A DNA stretch of 64,000 nt from Enterococcus mundtii (GTDB lineage: Bacteria > Bacillota > Bacilli > Lactobacillales > Enterococcaceae): positions 62,001-126,000 of the forward strand of contig NZ_PUAP01000002.1 in NCBI RefSeq assembly GCF_002947535.1, read 5' to 3'. Of the stretch, positions 1 through 9,426 are shown piece by piece (the first letter of the stretch is position 1; each line of letters begins with the position of its first letter). A program made the position numbers and the translations under genes. The notes under the pieces are model-generated. The model was not told where the DNA came from and did no database searches. It worked only from the letters and a program-made list of their open reading frames with translations.

Positions 1-1378
1 AAAAACAGATGATGGTATTTATCAATCAGATAGCGATCTCAGAGCGGAGTCCGCAGCATTAATTTTAAATCAGTATGATAGTATCAATGATTATTCAACA
101 AGTATCGGCAATAAAGTAATACATACCTATGTCAATGGGGATGTCACCGCCTACGGTCAGGGCTCTCAGTGGAGTCGCATGGATCAATTATTTAGTAGGT
201 TAAAGATGCCTTATTCTTATGGCCTAGGAAACCATGATATTGAAAATAATTTCGAGGATACTTTCCTCATCCAAGCTTGGCGGATAACCTTTAGCAGGAT
301 GCATACCTATAGACCTCATAATTGGATTTCAAAAGATACTTGGAAAGAAGATTACTTTTTCGAATATAAGCATGTTGGTAGCCTAAACTATTCACAAAAA
401 ATCGGGGATTTTAGAATGATCACAGCCAACAATTATCCCACGATGCATCTTTCTTGCTCTGGAGGGACTGGTCCTACTTATTGGTTAACACCTGGAATGG
501 ACTATATTGAGAGACAGTTAGAAGAAGCAAGAAGTGCAAACCAACCGGCTATTCTTTATATGCATAAACCAAATGATTGGAAATTGGGAAGTGATCCGCA
601 AGGAAGATTTAAGGCAATGGTAGAAAAATATTATGATAATGGAACGTTGCGAGCTGTTTTTACAGGACATTATCACAAAACAATCGGTAAGGTTTCTTAC
701 CCGCAGTATTTTGGAAAAGTTCCCGTTTATTCTTCTGGCAGTGCTTCTCAAAAAACTTACTTAACTGCAGAAGTCGATCATTCAAAAAATGAAATGAAAA
801 TCTATCGAGTGATTGGGAATGTTTGGGAAAGAAAACAACTTATTGATACAATTGCCATAAATTCGAGAGGACTCACTGCTGTGAATGATGACAGGGATTA
901 CCAAGAGCAAAAGGAATTGGCTAATAAGTTAGGTAATTCTTATCACATTATTAATTCTCTTAACAATAGTAGAGCGCTAGATGATTCAGCAAGTAGTGAT
1001 GATGTCATCTATTTTAATGAACACAGGGATACGAACCAACAATGGAGATTTGTATTCTATGAGGCTAACAATTCCTTTGTCATCCATAATCGAGCGAATA
1101 ACTTTTCAATGTATGAATCAGATAGTACATGGGATGGCTTCTCTATTGTACGTACTGGAGTTCTAAATGCTTCAGATAAACGGGCACAATGGCGAGTAGT
1201 AAGCGCAGGACATGCGTATGGAACCATTCCATTGTACAAGTTCAGAAACGTTCGTAGTGGGAAACTACTGACACTAAATTCGTATAGTGGGAAATTGTCG
1301 GATGCCGCAATCGGTGCAACATTATTGACTGCCCCAGATTTTGGTGTAACTGCGCTTCAACAATTTATGTTAGACTAA
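1..1378 (+). CDS. Secreted-type metallophosphoesterase with C-terminal beta-trefoil-like domain (5' partial)
   Basis: The reading frame is open from base 2, so the start lies before the window. Calcineurin-type phosphoesterase metal motifs are visible in order: VNGD near base 135, GNHD near 228, YMHK near 559 and GHYH near 667. The last ~140 residues carry two QxW-like segments (NQQWRF, RAQWRV) separated as in ricin-type beta-trefoils, a fold that usually binds carbohydrate. Family knowledge suggests a metal-dependent hydrolase of phosphoesters; the trefoil suggests action at a glycan or cell surface. The substrate is unknown, and a signal peptide cannot be checked because the N-terminus is missing. 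A terminator follows. Confident for the fold, not for the substrate. Confidence 0.8.
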   Translation, partial: KTDDGIYQSDSDLRAESAALILNQYDSINDYSTSIGNKVIHTYVNGDVTAYGQGSQWSRMDQLFSRLKMPYSYGLGNHDIENNFEDTFLIQAWRITFSRMHTYRPHNWISKDTWKEDYFFEYKHVGSLNYSQKIGDFRMITANNYPTMHLSCSGGTGPTYWLTPGMDYIERQLEEARSANQPAILYMHKPNDWKLGSDPQGRFKAMVEKYYDNGTLRAVFTGHYHKTIGKVSYPQYFGKVPVYSSGSASQKTYLTAEVDHSKNEMKIYRVIGNVWERKQLIDTIAINSRGLTAVNDDRDYQEQKELANKLGNSYHIINSLNNSRALDDSASSDDVIYFNEHRDTNQQWRFVFYEANNSFVIHNRANNFSMYESDSTWDGFSIVRTGVLNASDKRAQWRVVSAGHAYGTIPLYKFRNVRSGKLLTLNSYSGKLSDAAIGATLLTAPDFGVTALQQFMLD

Positions 1379-1429
1379 TTATCAACAGACATTCTAAGCT
1401 ACGTAAAAACTGACGAGATAAGTAAAAAT

Positions 1430-1474
1430 GGAACAAAAAGATGAGTATAACCTCTTCTTTTGTTCCATTTTTTT
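1430..1474 (+). terminator. Rho-independent terminator after the metallophosphoesterase
   Basis: Arms at 1430-1441 and 1453-1466 (GGAACAAAAAGA against a TCTT/TTTGTTCC arm) are followed by a run of eight Ts. It lies between convergent genes, and the A-run on its left side means it may also serve the minus-strand beta-glucosidase gene. Confidence 0.8.
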
Positions 1475-1522
1475 TAATCTATCACGCCTATTTCAGAACT
1501 TACTCTTAGTCAAGCATCTATT

Positions 1523-2980
<1,458 letters not shown>

Positions 2981-3002
2981 CTAGTTCAATCTTTACCTCT
3001 TT

Positions 3003-3032
3003 AGAATAACACGAAACCCTTTTCATTACCAA
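3003..3032 (-). promoter_or_regulatory. Promoter and cre-like site of the beta-glucosidase gene
   Basis: On the minus strand a -35 TTGGTA (3027-3032) and -10 TATTCT (3003-3008) are 18 bp apart. Between them lies TGAAAAGGGTTTCG (3012-3025), 12 of 14 matches to the CcpA cre consensus TGWAANCGNTNWCA. A repressor bound here would block RNA polymerase, which fits glucose repression of a beta-glucoside gene. The two mismatches make this a prediction. Confidence 0.5.
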
Positions 3033-3094
3033 GTAGATTTTTGACATTTCCAAATAAAAGTCTAGTCATTTAAAAAATAAGTCCAGAGCAAAAC

Positions 3095-3131
3095 AAAAAA
3101 GTGGGACAGCATCAGCTGCTCCCACTTTTTT
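3095..3131 (-). terminator. Terminator of the amino-acid ABC operon
   Basis: On the minus strand GTGGGAGCAGC-loop-GCTGTCCCAC (3101-3125) is followed by TTTTTTG. The A-run on the other side makes it potentially bidirectional. It separates the ABC operon from the beta-glucosidase gene. Confidence 0.8.
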
Positions 3132-3172
3132 TCGAACTCCACTTGGTCTAACGCTTCCCGTCATCCTGTCAC

Positions 3173-3985
3173 CTATTCTGGTGTAACATCTTCGCCAAAC
3201 CATTTCTCTGAGATTTTTTTAAACTCGCCATTTTCAACCAATTCGGCTATGCCATCATTGACTTTTTTCACAAGTATCTCGTCATTTTTTCGTGCACCAA
3301 CAGCAAAATCTTCTCCATCAAAATCCCCTTTGATCACGTTGAAATTATCCAATTCATTTCGTACGGTCAAAAAATATTCGGAGTAGACTTTATCGATCAA
3401 CACACCATCTGTACGGCCACTTTTCAAATCGATCAATGCTTCATTGAAACTTGCATACAAGACTGCATCTTGGTTTTTCACATAGTCTTTTAGTATTTCT
3501 GGATGTCTGACAAACATATCATAGCCAGAAGAACCGTTTTGTGCCCCTAAGATCTTGTCTTGCATTTGTTCAAAGCTTGTAATGCCAGAAGCTTTTGGCG
3601 TGACCAACACTTGGTCGTTTTCCATATACGGTTTTGTAAACAAGACCTTTTCTTCACGTTCCGGCGTTTTTGAATACCCGTTCCAGATCAAATCGATCGT
3701 TCCATTGTTCAACTCAAATTCTTTCATCGACCAATCGATCGGTTGGAACTCAACGGTGATGCCATATTCATCAAAGACAGCTTTTGCCAATTCAATATCA
3801 AATCCTGTCAGTTTGCCATCTTTGTCACGAAAACCCATTGGTACAAAGCTGTCGTCTAGTCCTACGATAATCTTTTTTTCTTCATTGATTCTTGACCAGC
3901 TTTCTGTCGCTGTCCGCTCATTCGTGCAGCCAGTTAAAAAGAAAAAACCAATCAAAGATATAATCAAAAAGCTGAATTTTTTCAT
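3173..3985 (-). CDS. Polar amino-acid ABC transporter substrate-binding lipoprotein
   Basis: A 270-residue family 3 extracellular solute-binding protein. The N-terminus has a lipoprotein signal with lipobox FLTGC, so the mature protein would be anchored outside the membrane. SBP_bac_3 landmarks include VGLDDSFVPMGF, LTGFDIELAKAV, IDLIWNGYS and a C-terminal ISEKWFGED. It is the last gene of a three-gene operon (permease, ATPase, binding protein). The operon sits behind a T-box leader whose specifier region is best read as histidine, so the ligand is inferred to be histidine or another amino acid sensed by that T-box. Sequence alone cannot fix the ligand. Confidence 0.85.
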   Translation of the reverse strand: MKKFSFLIISLIGFFFLTGCTNERTATESWSRINEEKKIIVGLDDSFVPMGFRDKDGKLTGFDIELAKAVFDEYGITVEFQPIDWSMKEFELNNGTIDLIWNGYSKTPEREEKVLFTKPYMENDQVLVTPKASGITSFEQMQDKILGAQNGSSGYDMFVRHPEILKDYVKNQDAVLYASFNEALIDLKSGRTDGVLIDKVYSEYFLTVRNELDNFNVIKGDFDGEDFAVGARKNDEILVKKVNDGIAELVENGEFKKISEKWFGEDVTPE

Positions 3986-4003
3986 TTTCTCCCCACCGCT
4001 TTC

Positions 4004-4639
4004 CTACTTACTTGGTACAACTTTGATCAATTGATCCCCGACGTTTTCAGCAAAGACTAAATCATGGGTCACGATGATTTGTGTCACGCCTTCTTCTTTT
4101 AATGAAAGAATCAACTTCTCTACTTGTTGGCGCAACTCTGGATCTAATGCACTCGTCGGTTCATCATACGCTAATACTCGCGGGTTCATCGCTAAGGCAC
4201 GAGCAATTGCCACACGTTGTTTTTGTCCTCCAGATAATTGATAAGGATAATTTCCTAATAAATCACGAATCCCTAATGAGTCCGCTAATTCCTCCGCCTT
4301 TTTCGTGTATTCTTCTTTACTTTGTTTCAACACCATTTTAGGTGCCAAAGTAATATTGTCAAAAATACTCAAGTGTGGGAAAAGCTGGAAATCTTGAAAC
4401 ACGACGCCTACCACTTGTTCTTCTGTTTTCAATTCAAATGGGTCAAATTTCGTACCATCCAGGTAAAACTCACCACTGTCGGCTTTTTCTAAACCGGCTA
4501 AAATCCGTAACATCGTTGTTTTACCGCCTCCTGACGGTCCACCGATCGCTAATGTCTGCCCTTCTGGGATTACTAAGTCAAAATCTTTGATCACTTGTTT
4601 GTCACCAAATGATTTACTAATCTTTTTTAATTCAATCAT
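4004..4639 (-). CDS. Polar amino-acid ABC transporter ATP-binding protein
   Basis: A 211-residue ABC ATPase, slightly short against the usual ~240 because the C-terminal end is trimmed. It shows Walker A GGPSGGGKTT (about residues 34-43), the Q-loop in VFQDFQLFPHLS, signature LSGGQKQRVAIARAL (about 135-150), Walker B VLAYDEPTSALD and the switch His in IIVTHD. It is of the GlnQ/HisP type and powers import of one amino acid with the adjacent permease and lipoprotein. It lies 18 bp upstream of the binding-protein gene and 20 bp after the permease gene, so all three are one transcript. Confidence 0.9.
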   Translation of the reverse strand: MIELKKISKSFGDKQVIKDFDLVIPEGQTLAIGGPSGGGKTTMLRILAGLEKADSGEFYLDGTKFDPFELKTEEQVVGVVFQDFQLFPHLSIFDNITLAPKMVLKQSKEEYTKKAEELADSLGIRDLLGNYPYQLSGGQKQRVAIARALAMNPRVLAYDEPTSALDPELRQQVEKLILSLKEEGVTQIIVTHDLVFAENVGDQLIKVVPSK

Positions 4640-4659
4640 CGCTGTTCCCTCCTCGTTTC

Positions 4660-5301
4660 TTAGCGGTAATAATTTAATTTTTCTTCAATTTGCTTCAACA
4701 CGATCGTCAACACTCCTGTTAGCGCGAGATAGATCAACGCCACGCCAAGCAACGGAAGTAAACTTGCATCTCTCTCCATCGCGATCTTACCAGCTCGCAT
4801 CACATCACCTAAACCTAAGATGTAGATCAACGAAGAATCTTTCACTAGATTGATGACTTCATTGCCGACAGAAGGTAACACGATTTTGGTTACTTGCGGA
4901 ATAATGATTCTTGTCACTGTTTGGAAAGGACTCAACTGTAAGACTTGTGCCGCTTCATATTGCCCTTTAGGGATCGACTGGATACCACCTCGGAAAATCT
5001 CGGCAAAGTAAGCAGCATAATTTAAAATGAATGCGATCAAAGCAGCTTCAAAGCGATCAAACACGATCCCGATCGTTGGCAAGCCGTAAAACACGAAGAT
5101 CAATTGTAATAATAGCGGTGTTCCTCGCATGATCCAGACATACGTTTGTAGGAAATAACGGATCGGTTTAAAATGTAACGACAACCCTAAGGCTAAAATA
5201 ATTCCTAATGGCAAAGAACCAATCAAGGTAAAGGCAAATAATTTCAAGGTTGTCAGCGCCCCTACTAACAACTGTGGCATCACTTCTAATAAATCATTCA
5301 T
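4660..5301 (-). CDS. Polar amino-acid ABC transporter permease
   Basis: A 213-residue HEQRo-type (His/Glu/Gln/Arg/opine) permease with about five membrane segments. The EAA loop that contacts the ATPase is visible as YEAAQVLQLSPFQTVTRIIIPQV (split: YEAAQVLQLSP, then TRIIIPQ). Upstream is the conserved YVWIMRGTPLLLQL stretch typical of this family. First gene of the operon, starting after GGAGGAAAAG-like RBS and about 70 bp below the T-box terminator. Only one permease gene is present, so a homodimeric channel is likely. Confidence 0.88.
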   Translation of the reverse strand: MNDLLEVMPQLLVGALTTLKLFAFTLIGSLPLGIILALGLSLHFKPIRYFLQTYVWIMRGTPLLLQLIFVFYGLPTIGIVFDRFEAALIAFILNYAAYFAEIFRGGIQSIPKGQYEAAQVLQLSPFQTVTRIIIPQVTKIVLPSVGNEVINLVKDSSLIYILGLGDVMRAGKIAMERDASLLPLLGVALIYLALTGVLTIVLKQIEEKLNYYR

Positions 5302-5369
5302 TTTCTTTTCCTCCTCTTTTCTTTAAAGGGGTACATTGTTAGCTGTCCCTTCCAACCACATGAAAAACA

Positions 5370-5667
5370 AAAAAAGTCCTTTGATCCGAAGACCAAAGGA
5401 CGCAAAATACGTGGTTCCACCTTTTTTTATTAGTTTCTCGCAAAACTAACCTTATCTGGTCGTCTAACAACGACCGCAGCTATAACGGGCTTCCCGGATT
5501 TTCTTACTGGCTGTTCAGAAAATCGACTCCAAGATGTGTTTCACAATCAGTTATTGCCTCTTCTCACCAACCAGAGACTCTCTTCAAACACTTAATTGCT
5601 ACTCTTCTTTTCGATGTCTTTTATTTAACTTAATGAGTAATTTACCTGATTCATTTTTATTTGTCAA
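5370..5667 (-). promoter_or_regulatory. T-box riboswitch leader (probable His specifier) with its promoter
   Basis: Promoter on the minus strand: TTGACA (5662-5667), 17 bp, TAAATT (5639-5644). The leader then shows stem I with an AGAGAG/GGTTGGTG apical region. The hallmark T-box sequence AGGTGGAACCACG lies at 5410-5422. It is followed by an intrinsic terminator, GTCCTTTG...CAAAGGAC (5376-5401), and a T-run. The specifier-loop strand reads GTGAAACACATCTTGGAGT. CAC at 5536-5538 would give histidine, and a frame shift of one would read ACA (Thr). Uncharged cognate tRNA should stabilise the antiterminator and turn on the ABC transporter. T-box identity is clear; the amino acid is inferred. Confidence 0.9.
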
Positions 5668-5716
5668 TCTTTTTTGTGCTAAAATAAATAAAAAAATGAA
5701 TGGAGGGTTGTTTTTT

Positions 5717-6202
5717 ATGTGTCATGCTACGAAACAAGAAGCCTATGAATTGCTTGATCTATTGGCGATCAATTACCAAGAAGTAAGCCATCCAGCCATT
5801 ACTTCTGTCAAAAATCTAACTTTTACTTTGCCAGGTCCACAAGTCAAAAATCTTTTGGTCAAATCAAAGAAAGGCAAACAAATTTATTTTGTCGTCTTAC
5901 CTGATGAAAAACAAGCCGACTTGAAATTATTGGCAGAACAGTTGAATGAAAAACGATTATCGTTTGTTTCAGAAGAACAAGTCAAACAGTTGTTACATGT
6001 TCCGCCCGGCACTGTCAATCCGTTTGCCTTAGTCAACGATTTAGAAAACGAGATCCAAGTCGTCATTGACTCCTCGATCGATCGCAAAGATACCGTGGGC
6101 TTTCATCCAAACAGCAACACCAGTACCATCATTTTTCCCTTTGCAGATTTTGAACGGCTACTCGCTCATGTGGATCATCTACCAAGGTATGAAGTCTTGT
6201 AA
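5717..6202 (+). CDS. ProX/YbaK-type tRNA-editing deacylase
   Basis: A 161-residue protein. I place the start at ATG 5717 because TGGAGGG (5701-5707) is well spaced before it; the open frame runs upstream without RBS support. The sequence VSHPAITSVKN, GPQVKNLLVKSKKGKQIYFVVLP, PPGTVNPFALVND and VGFHPN match the free-standing prolyl-tRNA-synthetase-associated domain (ProX, PrdX). That family hydrolyses Ala mischarged onto tRNA-Pro in the cytosol. Divergent from the T-box operon, and preceded by an extended -10 (TGCTAAAAT near 5677). It converges with topB, only 1 bp between the stops. Confident on family, moderately on substrate. Confidence 0.85.
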   Translation: MCHATKQEAYELLDLLAINYQEVSHPAITSVKNLTFTLPGPQVKNLLVKSKKGKQIYFVVLPDEKQADLKLLAEQLNEKRLSFVSEEQVKQLLHVPPGTVNPFALVNDLENEIQVVIDSSIDRKDTVGFHPNSNTSTIIFPFADFERLLAHVDHLPRYEVL

Positions 6203-6203
6203 C

Positions 6204-8279
6204 TTAATTATCCTTCATCGCAGCTTTTAAGGCTGCTGCTAATGGGCTTTCTTCCGGTTCTTCTGCTTGAGAATATTTCTTCATCAAACGTCGTTCTTCG
6301 TGTTTTGTCATTTTTTTCTTCTGCTCTTTTTTCCCTAGCATCTTCTCTGTCGTCCCGTCAAATTTACAACGGAAGTAAGCCCCATTTTTGCCTTCAATGA
6401 TTTCCATTTTGCGGTGACATTGTGGGCAACGATGGTTAGAGACTTTCGGATCTTTCCGACGACGATAGTTACAATCTTGATTCGTACACACATAGATTTT
6501 GCCATCTTTGGTGTTCTTTTCACGCAGGTTCGAGCCACAATCCGGACATTTCTTTTGAGTAATCGAAAAATCTTGGTACTCTTGCTTACTTGTTTTGATT
6601 TCTTGGACAAGTCGCTTCGTTTCTTTTTCGATGGATTGCAAAAAGGCGTTTGCTTGTTTTTTTCCAAGCGCGATCTCTTCTAGATCTCTTTCCCAACTTT
6701 CAGTCAAATCTGGTGTCACAAGCGATGGATTGACCAGTTCTAACAACTGCTTGCCTTTCGGCGAGACTTGTAAGCCTTGGGGTGTGCGTTCCATTAATTC
6801 GGATTTGATCAACTTTTCAATGATCTCCGCACGAGTCGCGGGCGTGCCTAAACTGTGTTTTTCCATCAAACCTAACAGACTTGCTTCTGTCAAAGGTTTT
6901 GGTGGTGCTGACAATTCTTTTTTGATCGTAAAATCAGGTTGGATGCGCATGTCTTTTTTCCAGTCAAACGAATCCACATGACTTTCAGCAGTGGTTTTCC
7001 AACCAGCTTCCAACACCCGGTTTTGGCGGAAAACAAATTGTTCGTTACCAAATACGACAGTGATTTTCGTTTGACTGATTTTATGTGGTTCTGCAAATAA
7101 GCCTAAGAATCGTGTCACGATCATTTGGTAGATTTTTTGTTCTTCGTTACTTAATTTTTCATAGCGTGGACGATTTTCCGTCGGTAACAAAGCATGGTGA
7201 TCTGTTACTTTACTATCTTGGAAGACACTCGTTTGACGAACCACTGCCCCATTTTTCAAATAAGTTTTTACTTCTGGTGCAAAATCGCTGATGGCTTGAA
7301 GTCTTTCTTTCATGGTACTTTTCATATCATTCGTCAAATATTTACTATCTGTTCGTGGATAGGTGACGATCTTGTGCGTTTCGTATAAACTTTGAACAAG
7401 TCCTAACGTTTTCTTTGCAGAATAGCCATAACGTTGGTTGGCTTCTCGTTGGATCTCCGTGAGATCATAAGGCAGAGGGGCTTTTTCGGTCTTTGTTTTT
7501 TCTTCGATGTTAACCACTGTTCCCTTACTCTGACTGAGTTTTTTCACAAACGCTTGGGCTTCTTCATGGGACTTCAAAGCAAACTGATTTTTTTGGACCA
7601 TTTTTGCTTGTTCATTGCCGACTGTCAATGAAATCGTAAAATACGTTTGTGGTCGGAACGATTCGATTTTCTTTTCCTGATTACGCACTAAAGCTAAGGT
7701 TGGGGTTTGTACCCGACCCGCTGATAAATTGTCTTGATATTTTACAGTCAGCGCACGCGTCACATTCAATCCGACCAACCAATCTGCTTTTGCTCTAGCC
7801 AAAGCAGACTCATAAAGCGCATCATAGCTTTTAGCTGGTTTCAATTGGCTGAAGCCTGTCTTGATCGCTTTGTCCGTCTGAGAGGAGATCCATAGACGTT
7901 TCACCGGCTTATTGAAGTGAACATATTCCAAGATCCAACGTGCAACGAGTTCTCCTTCACGTCCGGCATCGGTGGCGATCACTGCTTCTGAGACATCTTT
8001 ACGAGTAGCCAATTGCTTGATGGCCTTCAATTGATGACCAGTTTTTGGTAACGGTTTGATCCCTAGTTTTTTTGGGATCATCGGCAATGTTTCCATTTGC
8101 CAGCTTTGCCATTCCTTATTCAGGTCCTCTGGCATCTTTAGACCTAATAAATGACCAAGGGCCCAAGTCACGATCACCTTGGGTCCTTCGTAGTAGTTTT
8201 TGTGTTTTTGATTAGCACCAAGCACCTTGCTTAGGTCTTTCGCAACGCTTGGCTTTTCCGCTAGAATTAGTTGTTTCAT
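6204..8279 (-). CDS. topB: DNA topoisomerase III (type IA)
   Basis: A 691-residue type IA topoisomerase of usual TopB length. The N-terminal Toprim starts LILAEKPSVAKDL and includes ATDAGREGELVAR. The active-site Tyr is in IVTYPRTDSKYL (about residue 310). The SAGRVQTPTLALV motif is intact. The C-terminus has zinc-type Cys clusters (CPDCGSNL, CTNQDCNYRR, CPQCHRKM) and a Lys-rich tail. The enzyme decatenates DNA by single-strand passage. The start codon lies inside the 3' end of the DUF1033 gene, which suggests translational coupling. A chromosomal rather than plasmid copy is likely, because its neighbours are housekeeping genes. Confidence 0.95.
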   Translation of the reverse strand: MKQLILAEKPSVAKDLSKVLGANQKHKNYYEGPKVIVTWALGHLLGLKMPEDLNKEWQSWQMETLPMIPKKLGIKPLPKTGHQLKAIKQLATRKDVSEAVIATDAGREGELVARWILEYVHFNKPVKRLWISSQTDKAIKTGFSQLKPAKSYDALYESALARAKADWLVGLNVTRALTVKYQDNLSAGRVQTPTLALVRNQEKKIESFRPQTYFTISLTVGNEQAKMVQKNQFALKSHEEAQAFVKKLSQSKGTVVNIEEKTKTEKAPLPYDLTEIQREANQRYGYSAKKTLGLVQSLYETHKIVTYPRTDSKYLTNDMKSTMKERLQAISDFAPEVKTYLKNGAVVRQTSVFQDSKVTDHHALLPTENRPRYEKLSNEEQKIYQMIVTRFLGLFAEPHKISQTKITVVFGNEQFVFRQNRVLEAGWKTTAESHVDSFDWKKDMRIQPDFTIKKELSAPPKPLTEASLLGLMEKHSLGTPATRAEIIEKLIKSELMERTPQGLQVSPKGKQLLELVNPSLVTPDLTESWERDLEEIALGKKQANAFLQSIEKETKRLVQEIKTSKQEYQDFSITQKKCPDCGSNLREKNTKDGKIYVCTNQDCNYRRRKDPKVSNHRCPQCHRKMEIIEGKNGAYFRCKFDGTTEKMLGKKEQKKKMTKHEERRLMKKYSQAEEPEESPLAAALKAAMKDN

Positions 8280-8589
8280 AAAAATCCTTTCTGCTTTCTA
8301 TGGTGATCGGCTGATAATCCTTCAGCAAAGCAAGTCCTTTGTATTGCTGCAAATCATCATCGCATTCTTCACACCAGCGCTCATCGCCATCATTCCAAAA
8401 GGCGCTTAGAAAATTATTTTTGGCATGGATATACTCATAGTTGTTTTTAATGGCTAGCCATTTTTCTTCATAGTTTTGTTGTGCTTCTTCAAAAGAGGAG
8501 AAAGTTTCCTCCACTTGAATATCTTCTTGCCAATCTTCAAAGAACCACCAAGGCTCATTATCACCGAACATTGTAATTACTTGATACAT
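8212..8589 (-). CDS. DUF1033 family protein
   Basis: A 125-residue acidic, Trp-rich cytosolic protein opening MYQVITMFGDNEPWWFFEDW, as in the DUF1033 family of Lactobacillales. The C-terminal ~22 codons overlap the start of topB by 68 bp in another frame, so the two are co-transcribed and probably translationally coupled. The tail (SSGKAKRCERPKQGAWC) reads like a frame constrained by the topB start rather than a folded domain. Function of the family is unknown. Confidence 0.8.
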   Translation of the reverse strand: MYQVITMFGDNEPWWFFEDWQEDIQVEETFSSFEEAQQNYEEKWLAIKNNYEYIHAKNNFLSAFWNDGDERWCEECDDDLQQYKGLALLKDYQPITIESRKDFYETTNSSGKAKRCERPKQGAWC

Positions 8590-8713
8590 ACATGCGCTCC
8601 TTTTCTCAGATCATCTTAAAAACATATTAGTCACTTTCCAAGAAAGTTGCAAGAAATTTTGCTTAAAAGGGGCATTTTATGAATGTTCAGAAAATTAATT
8701 TAAATGATGCCTT

Positions 8714-9280
8714 TTATTTTATTGGTAAAGTTGCAATAAAGTCGTCGATCATCCAGACATAACTTTCTTCTGGAGAAACATTCGGTTCATTGGTAAAGTA
8801 CCCTAAAAAACGTAACGAAAGATAGCCATGGATCATACTTCGCAGTTCTCGACTTCGATGCACCTTTTCTTCTTTCGACAAAGAAAAAGCGTCAAATATT
8901 TGCAAAATGATTTGGTTCGTTTCGTGTATTCCCTCTAATAAAATTTCTTCATTCGTATGTGGTACACTGATCAGCAGTTCATAGACCGCCTGATTTTGAA
9001 ACGCAAATGACTGATAAGTTTGCGCATACGCTTGGATCGCTTCTCCCTTACTTTTCCCAACTAACACTCGACGTAATTGATCATTCAACTCCGTTAAAAG
9101 TTTCGCAGTCAACGCCGTTTTCACTTCCCGAATGTTTTTGAAGTGGTTATAAAGCGACGGTGATTTGATATTCAATGCCTTAGCTAAATGTTGAAAAGTG
9201 ATTTGCTGTACAGCCATCTCTTCTGCCAATTCTCGAAAGCAGTCGATGATTTTCTCTTGTGACAGCGTTCGTTTTTTCAT
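8714..9280 (-). CDS. TetR-family repressor of the adjacent MFS pump
   Basis: A 188-residue TetR-type regulator. I choose ATG 9280 (MKKRTLSQEK) because AGAGGGG lies 6-8 bp before it; the in-frame upstream start has no RBS. An N-terminal helix-turn-helix is seen around residues 25-45 (QHLAKALNIKSPSLYNHFKN). The rest is an all-helical ligand-binding domain, related in look to the WHG/TetR_C_33 group. It is divergent from an MFS efflux gene, with a 10-bp-arm palindrome in the shared promoter, so it most likely represses that pump until a drug binds. The ligand is unknown. Confidence 0.88.
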   Translation of the reverse strand: MKKRTLSQEKIIDCFRELAEEMAVQQITFQHLAKALNIKSPSLYNHFKNIREVKTALTAKLLTELNDQLRRVLVGKSKGEAIQAYAQTYQSFAFQNQAVYELLISVPHTNEEILLEGIHETNQIILQIFDAFSLSKEEKVHRSRELRSMIHGYLSLRFLGYFTNEPNVSPEESYVWMIDDFIATLPIK

Positions 9281-9356
9281 TTGATTTCCCCTCTTATGGA
9301 ATAAACTCAATCCCTTTCAGTTTACCATGAAAGACGAAGATAAAAAAGACTTGTTG

Positions 9357-9385
9357 TTGATAAACTACACATTGTAGTTTATAAT
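9357..9385 (+). promoter_or_regulatory. Promoter with TetR operator for the MFS pump
   Basis: -35 TTGATA (9357-9362) and -10 TATAAT (9380-9385) are exactly 17 bp apart. A perfect inverted repeat ATAAACTACA-CAT-TGTAGTTTAT (9360-9382) fills the spacer and overlaps both boxes. A TetR dimer bound there would exclude RNA polymerase. Both the palindrome and the promoter are read directly; that the neighbouring TetR binds it is inference. Confidence 0.8.
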
Positions 9386-9426
9386 AAATAATTGTAGATG
9401 AAAATTTTCAGAAAGAAGGCTTTATT

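Noticed and set aside
3555-4034. 159-codon plus-strand frame
   Set aside because: Antisense of the solute-binding protein gene; no RBS and no recognisable domain.
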